Below are positions 1-11,942 of a DNA stretch of 64,000 nucleotides, piece after piece (the stretch's first letter is position 1; every line of letters starts with the position of its first letter). This stretch comes from Populus alba (lineage: Eukaryota > Streptophyta > Magnoliopsida > Malpighiales > Salicaceae): contig NC_133287.1 in the NCBI RefSeq assembly GCF_005239225.2, forward strand, positions 10,769,493 to 10,833,492, written 5' to 3'. Under the pieces are notes generated by a model that made no database searches, was not told the DNA's origin, and worked only from the letters and a program-made list of their open reading frames with translations. Position numbers and translations under genes: made by a program.

Positions 1-79
1 CAACAAGTAGAAACTTTACTACAAAGCAAGAACAACATGCAAGAACAAAAATGAAGATAATTGAAGGAAAAAGAAAAAC

Positions 80-264
80 CTTGAGTCAGTGGAGTACTCA
101 AAAAGTTTCCCTCTTGTTGAGAAAACAATCAAAGCCACATCAGCATCACAAAGAACAGAGATCTCATGAGCCTTCTTGAGTAAACCAGTTCTTCTCTTAG
201 AGAACGTCACTTGCCTGTTAATCTTGTTCTCGATCCGTTTCAGCTGAACCCTGCCTCTCCCCAT
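80..264 (-). CDS. SQUA (AP1/FUL)-class MIKC MADS-box gene, first coding exon only
   Basis: Encodes the complete MADS DNA-binding domain of a type II floral-identity factor that binds CArG boxes as dimers and tetramers in the nucleus. The translation starts [20 protein letters not shown] and continues through [15 protein letters not shown] to LFEYSTDS, diagnostic of the AP1/FUL class (Gln at residue 7; SEP proteins have Glu there). The exon is 185 nt (61 codons plus 2 nt), the standard length for MIKC exon 1. It ends TCAAG with the donor GTTTTTC at position 79; further codons in frame are intron. The ATG context is A-rich and followed by GGG. The split codon 62 begins AG, so it is Ser or Arg, not the Cys typical of AP1 and FUL; this would fit the AGL79/euFULII branch (inference). 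The remaining exons lie left of the window. A SEP1/2-like gene lies upstream on the same strand. Confidence 0.95.
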
Positions 265-600
265 TTTTTTTTCTTGAATTTCTTTCGGAGTTTTATAAGT
301 TAAAAGAAACCAAGAAAAATTCTAAGAAAACCCTAGCTGAGGATTTTATGGTTTCAGCTAATCATTGTGAGAAAAACAAGAAAGCCAACATAAGAAAGAA
401 ATAGAGTCATTTATAGGAAGGTATTATGGGCAAGTTTCTATTTTTGTGATGATGGTGGAGAGAGGTCTTGTTATTGTTATTCTATGAAGCAAAAGCTTTT
501 CTTGTGTATGAACACTGAATGTTCCTGTGTGTATGTGTATATATGGGAAAAGAAAAAAAATATAGGAATTTTTTTTTTCTTTTTTTTGTTTAGTGTGATT
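265..600 (-). promoter_or_regulatory. Leader and core promoter of the SQUA-class gene
   Basis: On the minus strand there are two TATA candidates: TATAAAT at 415-409, implying a leader of roughly 115 nt, and TATATACA at 543-536, implying about 250 nt. Between them lies a CT-rich stretch (ACCTCTCTCCACCATC) that looks like plant 5' UTR and favours the distal TATA. A four-codon upstream ORF (ATG ATT AGC TGA) sits at 365-354. Which TATA is used cannot be decided from sequence. Confidence 0.5.
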
Positions 601-865
601 TGGGTCTGGAACTTTGGCAAGGCGGTTTTGCAAAACAGGAGTGGTTTTAGAGTTAAGTGCTTGTCGAGTTGTGATTGGTTGAGAGGGTCTGATGTTGGTT
701 AATGTCTCTTATAGAGCCACAGGTTTATGGGAGAGATAGTCCGTACATAACGTATTTGTTTTGGTGGCATTTGTTTGCGTGACGGCGCTTCTTCACCTTC
801 TGTTAGGTCACCCTTGTTACGTCTCTGTCACCATTTATAACGTTCTCTAAGTTTTGGCTGTTGTT

Positions 866-1062
866 ATTGTTTTAAGCAGTGATTTTGAGAAATTTTGATA
901 TTTATTTGTATGCGTTGATATATAGTTTTAGATATTATCTTTATGTGTTAATATTAAAATTAAATTTTAAAAAAATAAAAATAAAATATTATTTTAATAT
1001 ATTTCCAAACAAAAATCAATTTAAAAACACAATATTTACTACGATCTCAAAAATAATTCTTT
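866..1062. repeat. MITE-like copy in the SQUA gene promoter
   Basis: AT-rich segment sharing ATTATTTTAATATATTT, a preceding TTTTAAAAAATAAAA-type stretch and a following TTTAAAAA...TATTACTAC pattern with the better-preserved copy at 20,537-20,740. It begins about 600 bp upstream of the SQUA-class ATG. Its ends are decayed and no target duplication is clear. The family is unassigned; this type is common in poplar-like genomes as I recall. Confidence 0.5.
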
Positions 1063-2924
1063 ATCTAGCAAAATCACTTTTTTTTCATGCCTTCTAAACT
1101 AAATCATAATGGGAGATTGAGGGTACAAACATATCTTTACATCATTACTCTCTTATATCTCAATGAAAAAGTAAAAAGTTATCAAATTCCATAATGCTAT
1201 GAGCACTTAGACATGGGTGTTTGTCACTGTTACCATTATAGCAATCTCTTAAAATTCATCATTTTTTTTCTATAAACCTTACAATCCATCACTTTGATGT
1301 GATTCTTATATCATTCACAATATTGGAGATTAGGAAAGTCATTAGAGGATGTTATTTCTCAGTCTAATTTGAGTTTAAATCCTTCAATTAAGAAGTAATT
1401 TAATTCTTTTTACAAGTTCGAAATTTGTAAATGGGAGAATTGCCACTGCACAGTACTTCCAAATGAACTGCAAGCTCTCTTTGCCTCTCTTTTTTTTTTT
1501 TTTTTTTTCCAACCATAGCATCTTTCAGAATAAAACACCTAGCTCAAGTGGAATAATAACATACTAATAAACAATCTAGTAGAAGGTTCAGTGATATAAT
1601 TTTAGGAATTAAAAGATTTGTTTTCCTTGTAGTCTCAAGTTCGTGTTATGTGGTTACTAATATGATAGCTATTGAAAATTTATATGGTTGTTAATTTAAA
1701 GGCTCATGGGATTAATCGAGGTGTGTACAAACTGGTTCAGACATTCATATTAATTAAAAATAAAATAAAATAATAATAACATGCTAATATATAGGAGATA
1801 GCACAACCGAGCAATCTAATTGATTTTGAACCCAAATTTGGCTATCTCATTTCCGGATTTATTGATGTGTTGAGTCTCTTAATTTTCGGGCACAATGTGA
1901 GTAGATGCCCGATATCTACCACTCTTGAGGTTGATATATACATATATGCTATCCCTTCCCTATTAGAAATACTTTAATTTACAAATTAAATACTCCCCCT
2001 TCAGCATTCCCTAAACAGATTCCTTTGTCTCGTTAAAAAAAAAAAAAAAAAGATTCTTTTTTTGGTAGATAATATATAACCGGAAAATGGATTTACATAC
2101 CCTTATGTATAACTTGTGAATAATAATAAGTATTGAATTTATGTTTATTAAACCCTAATTAGTTCTTCACCTTCCCACGAAAGCTATAGAAACATACGGT
2201 CCAGTTTAGCATGTATAGTTTGGTAAGATTTGTCCTCCAATTTAATTGGAATTATTCAGTCACATGTTCCTTCATTATTTAGCTTCGTTAGTTCACTTGC
2301 ACTTCTTAGTTTCAACATCCTTCTCGTTGCTTTATTTTATAACATGGGCTAGAATTTGGTCAGCATGCAAATCAGACACATCCCTATGCTACTACGATAT
2401 GCTTGTCCTTTAAGAACTTGGGATTTTTTTTTTTTTTTACACATATATAAGTACAAATTAGTACGGCAATAAATTCATTTTTATATTTTTATCTTTCAAT
2501 AAAATTATTATTTAATTGTACTATCTATATTAATTTCTTTATATATATATAAGAAACTCATCATTTAAGTGCTTTTTCTTTCTTTTATTTTAGTATTCCT
2601 TAAAAACCTTCCATGATGATTTTTTTTTAATATGTATAGTTTTTATCATGTGTAAGATTTTTCTTAATATTAATTTATTTGTTATTATATTACCATTATA
2701 GTAAATCTTGAGTGAACTCGACCAAAATTATGGTTATAAAAATGGAAAGTATAATTCTTTCTAAATTTTAAATTTTTTAAAAAAAAAATTTCCAATGAAC
2801 ATTGGCTCTAAACCTTTTCGAAGAATTATAGCAATTTATAAGAACATTTTGTTCTTGACTAATTTAGATTCTTTGGATTCCAACCACAACTAGAATTTTG
2901 CATAATACCGACGGATTATTTAAA
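1063..2924. other. AT-rich upstream intergenic stretch, no gene seen
   Basis: Long A and T tracts and no coding pattern on either strand. It may hold distal regulatory sequence of the SQUA-class gene, but I could not identify a convincing CArG box or other site. Confidence 0.5.
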
Positions 2925-3484
2925 CACTAGTTATGTTAGAAAATCATTTATCAACGGAATCATGAATGATAGATGGTCGTCAAAAATTATATCGTCAATA
3001 ATTTGTATTATGTCATTACATCCATCAGTAATATACTCACTCATGGATTTACAGACTAAAAAACATGCCAAACAAAAAAAAAATATTGCCATCATTTAAT
3101 TAAAAATTTCATCAGTGAGTATGGCATATTACCGACAGAAAGAACCATTTGTAATTCCATCAGTGATTAAATTCATATTAGTTTTCGAGGGACTTAGTTC
3201 ATCAATGATTTTGCCTATAATGGTCAGTGGTAAAGTTATGTAATTTTTTCGAACTCTCTAGAACTTTCTAAGGGACATAATTTATCGATGATTTCATTTG
3301 TAATTGTCAGTGGCAAAAACCTGTAATTTTTTTCCAACTTTGTAGAACTTTTCAAGGGACTTAATCCCTCGGTAATTTCATTAGTACTTTATTTAATATT
3401 AAAAAAATTAAAGTAAATAAAACTAAAATAAAAAACCAAATATTTATTACCAATTTAAAAAATATCAGTTTGAATATCATTTAT

Positions 3485-4077
3485 CTAGAGGACAGAAGAT
3501 GAAGGAGGAGGATGAGGAGGGGGAGGCGGAGATGAATCTTTGTCAGGACTGGGTGGGCGATAAGGTGGATCACATGTACCACCGAGGTTTGACAAAAACT
3601 CGACATACAATCGCCTAAGTTTGGTTTTCTTGAACCTAAGTTGAGTTGTCTCAGCATTAAGTCGAGTCGTTTGAGCTTCAACTTGTTCTCATACAAGAGC
3701 CTAAACGACAAAAAGTAGGAGCTCGAACCCGATTACGAGGAACCAATAGTTGATACACAATGACCTATCTTTATATCCTCGATCATAGTGTTTTAGATAC
3801 CATAAACTTGATTTATATTGGGTTCACTAAATGATCTGACCTTCAACCATAAATTCGGATCGAGTTCTAGATGGGTCAATAAATCGCCCCTGTATCTCTC
3901 CTGCAATTGGATGGGATGGTATATGTTTCGTAAAAAAAATAGTCAGCTAATTAATAAAAATAATAAATTAAGAAAAAATCATTGAAAATCAAATTATCAT
4001 GAACTTCTAAGCTCGGTTATTCATAAGTTGTTGCACCCTTTTTCTAAATGTCATCATTTTTTATGTGAGTTTCTACA

Positions 4078-4113
<36 letters not shown>

Positions 4114-4330
4114 CCATCAATCTTGGTTCACATTTAAGAACTGCATTTTTTAAAAAAAATATATGTGAAAAAAAAAAACTTAACATCCACTTTGCATGCA
4201 AAATAAAAGGAATGAATTCACTAGTGTGCGTGGTAATTGAACCATAAATCTCTATGTTTTGGTTCTTCGCACCAGACCATGACCGTTGCACCAAAAACAT
4301 GGACATCACTTGCTAGATATAAGCTTCCCA
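3485..4330 (-). pseudogene. Transposase_24 (Ptta/En/Spm second gene) remnant of element A
   Basis: The minus strand reads, in pieces, THTSEFIPFILHAKWM (about 4,230-4,180), then after an A-rich intron-like gap a stretch equivalent to ETHM-NDD--KKG-TTL (about 4,110-4,040), and finally a C-terminal part with LYVEFLSNLGGTCDPPYRPP and a proline run ending at a TAG at 3,487-3,485. The GTCDPPYRPP plus polyproline tail is typical of the plant Transposase_24 family encoded next to TNP2 in CACTA elements. Frameshifts and stops break it. Its function is not known in detail; it is thought to be an accessory DNA-binding protein. Matching pieces occur in element B, in the 47-kb remnant and in element C. 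Confidence 0.65.
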
Positions 4331-7167
4331 GATAGCCTCTAAGATGTGCAGGGGTCTAAAATTTCTCCACGTGACCATGTTTCTGCAACTTGGAAGAACT
4401 CTTTCTTGTGCATATTTTTTTTTTTTTTTTTTGTCTCATACTAAAAATCACGCAACCTATATGGTGGACATAAATTATTGGTTAAGATAATGAAAAATAA
4501 AATTTTAATATTTTTTTAAAATATACAATATTTTGAATTCAATTTTGCCTACTGTGTTGTGATTCTCTTAAACCCTCCTAGAAACACCATTATCAGCCTT
4601 ATCCCAATAAGAACTTTCCTTGCATGTCAATTTTGTAAAATAATTAGTTCATTAAAATTAAAAAAAACTTACCAAAATAAAATAATAATAAAATAATTAT
4701 TTATGTATATACTAACCTTGAACTTTCTGAACCATGTATCAATCATAAGGTTTCATTTAAGATTTTTTGAAACCCAAATCCACTGGAATAAAGGCACTTT
4801 TATCGACAATTTCATCACCAATGTTATTGTATGAACTTGAAATTCCAATTGTCTTATTAAACACTCTTTCTACCAGCTCAGTGGCATTGCACTCGAGGTG
4901 CCTGCATCAATGAATTAGCAACACTCTTATCTATATTACTCACTAATTAATGAGCTTCTTTTTGTCTTTTAAACAAATTAAACCATAAAAAAATATAATA
5001 ACATTCTTAATATATCTTGTTTAAAAAAAATTTAGCAATATCTCCCTTATATGGGAGACTAGCCAGAATTTTAGTACCTGCAACTATGCATTAACAAATA
5101 AAGTCACAATCCAGTTGATTTTATTTATGACTACTATTCACCTATTTTTAATTTTTCAAAAACATACATGCAAGTTTAGCAACAAAACCTATTTTACCAC
5201 CATTTTCCATCCTCTCTTACCTAAGCCGAAATACAAAACCCTAAATTCATGATTTTTTACCTAAAATACCTAAACTCCAATACCAGCACAACATAGATCA
5301 ACAATATCATTCCATCACATTTAATAATATCATATTGTTGTTATTCAAAAGGTATATCCCTCTATTTATATACCCTAAAAAAACCTTTAATAACTTTTCA
5401 TAACCCCAATCAAGTCTAATATATTGGCTAACAAAATTGTTGAACATGATGGCATCATTGAGCTTAAGTCTATCACCAAAGTAATGCAAATTATACAAGG
5501 TTGTGCTACGGAAAAAAATGTCTTAACCTTCTCAACAACTCATAATATCTTTAAGTAAATGATTATAAGGATAAAAAAAAAAAAAAAAACTTAGTTAGAA
5601 GAATTGTAAGCTCTTTGCATAACCTTCTTCATTTTGAAGCAACTAACTCTAGATTCTTTATCCTTACATACAATAGCCAATGCACAATGTGTGTGTTTAT
5701 ATATGGCTGGGAATATATATCTTAAATGGCCCAATAATATATGACACATCGACTAAACAATTCAAATTTATTGACATATTTGTTAATATAAATTTATCTT
5801 AAATGTATCAAGAAAATTCTTTTAAATGTATCATACTTACATGTGAGGGTATTTTTATAATTGTTTGAAAAGAGATTTAATTTCAACTAAGATGCAAACT
5901 AATTTAAAATATCTTATCATAAAATAAGAAATTTAACAATAAATAAGAAAACTAAAATAAGATGGAAAAATTATTGAATTTAAAGAATCCTAACTATGTG
6001 AAAGAAAAAAAAGTTAATTTGCAAACAATAACTCAATGAAAAGAAAAAAAAATGAAAACCCAAATCAAGATGAGGTCGTGTACAATTACTACAACTACCC
6101 AATCCTATTGCACAACCAAACTTCTACCAGCAACACCAAATCTATATTATCACACCCATACTAATAATAATAATCCATCCTTTAAACCACTAACAACCAT
6201 CAAATTCATAGGGTTTAATGTGCTAAAATTGCAATTGTTTACTTGGAAAAATACAATTAACTTGAGAGAGAGAGAGAGAGAGAGTGTGTGTGTGTATAAT
6301 TTAGTTGAACAATTTGCAATTGTATATATTGAATGATTTTAAAAAAAATTAAATTTACTTTTATTTAACAATAAAGGTATTTTGAATCATATTATATGTC
6401 AATCAAAACTAAGTCTTTTTCAAGATAATTTGAAGGACTTACCCTCATAATAAACTCAAAAGAATTTTAATAAATTTCTTTAAATACTTATACTAAGATT
6501 TAAAACCTAAAAATTAAGAAATTGAATGAACCTCCTTAACCAGTACATAATTTCCTTGAATTTTTCAATAAAAAATTTGAATTATGCTTAAATCTTAACT
6601 AACCAAACAGTCAAACATACATATAGATCCTTAAAAAAAAACATATGTATATAAAAAAAAAAACAAGTAATCAACAAACAATGCCAAAAAAAGGAAGAGC
6701 AAGATATTTACCTATCGTGGAGGTGTGAAGGATGAGGATTTGCCTGGTGTTGAGAATGAAATTATAGATTTTGATCTTTCAATTAAGGCTTTTTACTGAT
6801 GGAATTATCGATGAATAATTCAATATTTATTAGTTTTTAAACTCTATCAATAATTTTGTTGATAATTAAAACTTAAATTTTTTAATTACACTTAGCATTT
6901 TCCAAAACCTACCCAAAATTATCCGATGAAATTTTGTTTCCTAATGTAATCGGTATAAAATAGTTTCTTTTTCCAAAGTGTTTTTGAATTCCTTATCTAT
7001 CCAATCTACAAATACAGTAAAATCACAATATTTTTACACCATTTATGTTCATAATAATAAAATGAAAACAATAAATGTTCCATCAATGTTAACAACAATT
7101 CATTGTAAAGGAACAACAACAAATATTACATTAAAGTCAATTTCATTACACATTGATGTCTTATAAT

Positions 7168-10100
7168 TTAATCAGAATTATCTTCTTCTTCATCAATTTC
7201 ATCATCCTTATGTCCATTATAATATTCTTCATTGAATTGATGCTCGTTTATATCATCATCTTCATTGATTTTTGTATGTTCAATGGTTATATATGTATCA
7301 TTTAATTCCTCAATGTCAACATCAACAAGAATATTTTTAGCAACATGAAAATTTGAATTTTCTTCATCAATTTAAAAGACATTGTCTCCCACAGTTACTT
7401 CATTGTTACATTCCTAAACAACTTCGACTTGACCCTTAGGTTTGGTTTTCACTACGGGTAACTAATCAACCCTAGAATGATGCTTTCTAAATAAACAAGT
7501 GTATGTGTGATAAACTTGTTGGTATTGCTTGGAAAAAATAAAGACATCATCAATGTTGCGATGTTTAGCCTTTGTATTAATTTTAACCAAACCATGGTAG
7601 GGATCTACTCTAATTCCTCTATTAATGATATCATACCAATAACATTTGAATAAAAAGACTTTATTAAGCTCATTATGATATTACAGTTCAATAATATCTT
7701 TTAGCTTCCCATAGTAATCAGTATCAAACTCATTAGAAGTTGATCCTTTAACATAAATTTAACTATTATAGGTCTTTTTACTCTAACTATACTCTTTAAT
7801 ATGAAAGACATATCCATTGATGAAATCCCGTTATAACACTTGACTTTTCTTTCGAGACCCAAACATAGTAGATTCAAACTATCATTATCATCCCCTCCCA
7901 ATTGATAAACTTGATACATGATAAGAATCATTAATAGTTAAAAAGAGAGGTTTAATGAAATTAAGTATCATGAGAGATAATAATTATTAAGTAGTGGTTA
8001 ATGTGTTCTGAACCATGTGACAAATTATTCATCTTGTAATTGAAAATTTTGAGATTCAGTAAGATGTGAATTTTGAGATAGTAAAAATTGATGATGTGAA
8101 TTATTAAGTTGTCTGAATTCGATTTCTATCAAATATCTTCCCCTCACTATATTTTTTGGTAAAGGTTGTCTAGGATGATAAAATATTTACAAATTCTCAC
8201 TTAAAGACATTTTCCCATCGTCATCTTGTCTTATAACACGGTTGATTCGTGTTTTCAAGTTAGGCTTAAAATAGTATGGGATAAATATTAAGATCTCTTG
8301 AACAATATAATCCTTCCATATCAAAGCCTCAACATGCACCTTGTTTTTTTTTTTTTTAGAATGAACAAGTATCTGTATGGAATTAAATAAATGTTATAAT
8401 TTTTTTAAGAAAAGACAATAGAAATATAATTAGGATGAATGTGTAATCCCTAACTTCTCAAATGGATATATTCATCTATACTGGATAAGGCCTCCAAGTT
8501 TTATCTCAAATGATAGATGTATTGGTAAATGCTTCCTTAAGTTGAAGAAAGATAGAGGGAATATTATCTCAAGTTTGCAAATTATTTGGAATATATTAGT
8601 TTTAAGCTTCTTTATATGTTGGGTAATCAACTTGTTAGAGCATATATATCCAAAAAATGACTAATCTCTGTGAATGCATTCTATGTCCCTTTTAGGAATA
8701 AATTCTGGTAAGTTATTGAAATTAGTATTTGCATAAACGCATGGTAGTCATGATTGTTTTTTCAATACAAGCTGTCATCCTTTAAATTTATCAATCTAAA
8801 TATGTTTGAAGTATATCCATTAGGAAAATACAGACTCTTAAGCTATTGGTAGACAAATAACTATGCATTCTTATCTAAAACGAAGCTAACTTTAGGTTTT
8901 GCGACTCGTAACCCATTATAAAACAACTCTATATTCTCATGATGAAAAAAAAAGATATATTCATTCTAGCCTTCATGTTGTCCTTTTTTCTTCCTTCTCA
9001 CGTTCATCACTATGTTAAAAATATTTTCAAACATGTTTTTTTTTATATATATGACATCCTAATTATGGCAAAGAAGATTAGTCTTCCAATAAAAAATCTC
9101 CTAAAAAATACTTCGCTTAACCCAATTATAGGTCACACCAAAACCAACTTTTGCTTATTAGATTGAAAATCAAACACAATGCCTTTGTACTACGAGACCA
9201 TATCATATAATTTTTTACCTTATAGTACCAATGGACAACATTCCTTTCAACTCTACCTAAAATGAAGTCATTTATGTTATTTCTATATTTGTGATCGGTT
9301 GGCTAAAACCTCTAGTGGAAAAAAAAAAAAAAACTCTTTACCACCATTTGTTAAAGTGAAGGTTTTGTTATTTTTCATACAGTATGGATATGCTAATTGC
9401 ATGCTCCAACCAAAAACCATCTTATATGGAAGAAAATCATTGATAGTCCACATCAAAGCTACCTTAATCTAAAAATTACATTTTATCGAGACATCATATG
9501 TCAAAGTCTCAAATGACCATAATTGCTTCAACTCATCAATCAGATCTATCTATATTTCTACTCAGGGACCGGATATGGACATGGATAAGAACATGAAATC
9601 AAGCCTTATATACATCCTTAGTGGCAAGTTGTAAACCATGAATATCACTGACCAACAAGAATATGATGCAACAAATAACCCGAATGGATTGAACCTATTT
9701 GTATATAACAAAACACGTATGTTATGTGGTTCCATTAAAAACTAAGGATGCACCTTATTAAACTGTTTATAGGTTTCAATAGTAGAAGGGTGCACCATGA
9801 TTCTATCACCACATCATGTGAATGATGTCATATTATGTACTCAATAATCTTTAGAGATATGAATAACCTTTGTAGTCTAGGAGTAACTAGGAAGTATCAT
9901 ATTTTTCTATATGCGATAAGAGTTCTTCATTTGCTAGTTTTGGGCTTATACCAAGCATGCTCATAGGTTTTGCACTAGATCAAATCTGTATTTTCTAGGT
10001 AATACAACATGTTGAAGTTTGGACATATATAAATTTTCTACTATCCTAGGCTAAAGGGTTTCATCATGAATTTAGTAGAGTAAAAGTTCTCCCTCATCCT

Positions 10101-10714
10101 ATTCCATTAAGATAAAGTGTTTATCTCTCATTCAATGGCTTTGTTGTAATCGGCCTCGTTTGGCCCTTGATCTAATTTGATGGTGAACACTATGCAATGG
10201 TTGATAGTTTATTATGACTTATGCATCCATTCCATAATAGTTTGTTATAATCTTTCAAAAGATCAAAAAACCTAGCTACTTCTTTATTTGATTCTTCATC
10301 TATGATTGAACATTCACTTGTATCATCCTAATTAATTCTCATTTTATTCATAACCATACTCCTATAATGATTACTATTATCATCTATAACTCCATGCACG
10401 TTGATATATAGAACTAATAGTTGACCCAATCATCATTTCTACCATAGTATTGTAAGGAACATATGGTTCTCCATGTGTAAACTAACACAAGTATTTCTTA
10501 ATGAACCTTTTTTGTAGAAGATGTATTGTAAAAACATCTGGATTGAGAAGTTTTTCTTATTTTTACACGTCTTACATAGACATCTAATATCATCTCCACT
10601 AATAATTCTCAAATTAGATAGTTTGTAATTAATAAAACCCTCAATCACATTATAATAATCCATCTTGCACAACTTTTCGACTGAAACTCGATATATCTAA
10701 GAACAATCATCCAT
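7168..10714 (-). pseudogene. TNP2-like CACTA transposase pseudogene of element A
   Basis: Starts at an ATG (10,714) with a transposase-associated domain: YYNVIEGFINYKLSNLR and DDIRCLCKTCKNKK, with the spaced Cys residues of that domain. Around 9,440-9,330 the minus strand reads PYCMKNNKTFTLTNGGK, the conserved C-terminal part of the TNP2 core. At 7,931-7,700 there is KVKCYNG (DUF4218-like end), and at 7,700-7,430 a recognisable DUF4216 domain: YYGKLKDIIEL, VFLFKCYWYD, RGIRVD and SKQYQQVYHT. The tail is acidic (EEEDNSD) and stops at 7,168. Many in-frame stops make it non-functional. It retains the whole domain order, unlike the copy in element B. Confidence 0.75.
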
Positions 10715-11113
10715 TACTTACACAAAACATATATAGAATATTGATAAAAGCATGTATTGATAAATAATATAAACTATTATTGGTACCCAACTAATTTGCT
10801 ATCATTGATTTAATTCAAACTTATTCAATCTATTTTAATATTACCCTGAACTTATTATCATTTTTATATAAAATTTCAAATTCCTTCAAATTTATCAAAA
10901 TTCTCAACTTAACAATAAAATTGACAAAATATGAAATGTACCCATTAAATAAGTCATTATTTATTTCATTATAAAACATAAGTTACAAAAATCAAACTCA
11001 ATTTTATCAAATGACAAACAAATACAATTTTTTTAAAATCTCAAACAAACCCTAAATGTACAAATCATACATTCATAAACCCTTCATTAATAGATTGCGG
11101 TGAACTTTATTGA

Positions 11114-11136
11114 TGACATAGTCTCTCACTATGTCA
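11114..11136. other. Palindromic junction between two head-to-head CACTA elements
   Basis: Perfect 9-bp inverted arms, TGACATAGT (11,114-11,122) and ACTATGTCA (11,128-11,136), with CTCTC between. Read outward, each arm is a CACTA-like terminus: CACTATGTCA from 11,127 on the plus strand and GACTATGTCA from 11,123 on the minus strand. Only TCT (11,124-11,126) separates them. The transposase genes diverge from this point in both directions. Confidence 0.55.
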
Positions 11137-11942
11137 CCCTGTAAACATCAATACATCGATGGAATTTTCGAGGAAATTAAAGTGGGAAAAGAAGGAATTA
11201 AAAAAAGAAGTTAAAATGAATTATTATTTTTACAAATAGGATTACCGACCACAAAAACCCTTCAGTAAAATTTGTTTGTAAATTCATCAGTAATATATAA
11301 GTTATAACTTGACAAGCAACCCCTCTTCTCTCCCTCCTCGTTTCTTATTTTCCCTTTATATGCTCTCTGCGCCAAAAAAGAGAGAGAGAGAGAGAGAGAG
11401 CAGAAATCCCTTTATTTTATTATAAATCAACTTCCCACCACAAATTCAATTACTTTTAGGATTCCCCACATCAAGTAAGCAAAACTATCCATTTTTTTTG
11501 TTTGAACTTAATTTTAAAATGTCAATATTATTGCATATTTTTGTAGTATATGTAGTTGTTTTATAGTTTCTTTCCATAGAAATTTGTTGTATAAAAGTAT
11601 AATTTGTACATTTTAGGGTTTGTTTGAGATTTTGAAAAATTATATTTGTTTGTAATTTGATTAAATGTTTTTTTGAATTTGTGACTAAAATGTTTTGTAA
11701 TGAAATTAATAACAACTTATTTAATGGGTATATTTTATATTTTGTTAATTTTATTGGTAAGTTTAAAATTTTGGTAATTGTGTAGCAATTTGAATTTATT
11801 TAGATACTTGATCTTGATTTAAGAGAACTAGTAAAATAGATTGAATAAGTTGTAGGTAAACCAATATTAGCTAATTTATTTAGTTTACATAATTAATTAA
11901 TACATGATATCATCAATATTCTATATAGGTTTGACATAAGTA

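Larger units (their letters stand above)
2925..11123 (-). mobile_element. Degenerate CACTA (En/Spm) transposon A, two-gene type
   Basis: A cut-and-paste DNA transposon lying on the minus strand. The probable 3' terminus is CACTAGTTATGTTAG at 2925, followed inward by subterminal motifs of the ACCGACGGA / TCCATCAGTAAT type. The probable 5' terminus is GACTATGTCA read downward from 11,123, where the first base of CACTA has mutated. Between them lie a TNP2-type transposase pseudogene (10,714-7,168) and a Transposase_24-type second gene (about 4,330-3,485), the usual order in plant CACTA elements. No matching 3-bp target duplication is visible, as expected for an old copy. Both genes have many stops. 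The stretches 4.4-7.1 kb and 10.7-11.1 kb hold subterminal and intron-like AT-rich DNA only. Confidence 0.7.

Noticed and set aside
3006..3015. TATTATGTCA as the 3' end of element A, and TGACATAGTG at 15,670-15,679 as the end of B
   Set aside because: Attractive because it mirrors CACTATGTCA at the head-to-head junction, but homology among A, B and the 47-kb copy continues about 80 bp beyond, so these are internal subterminal motifs.
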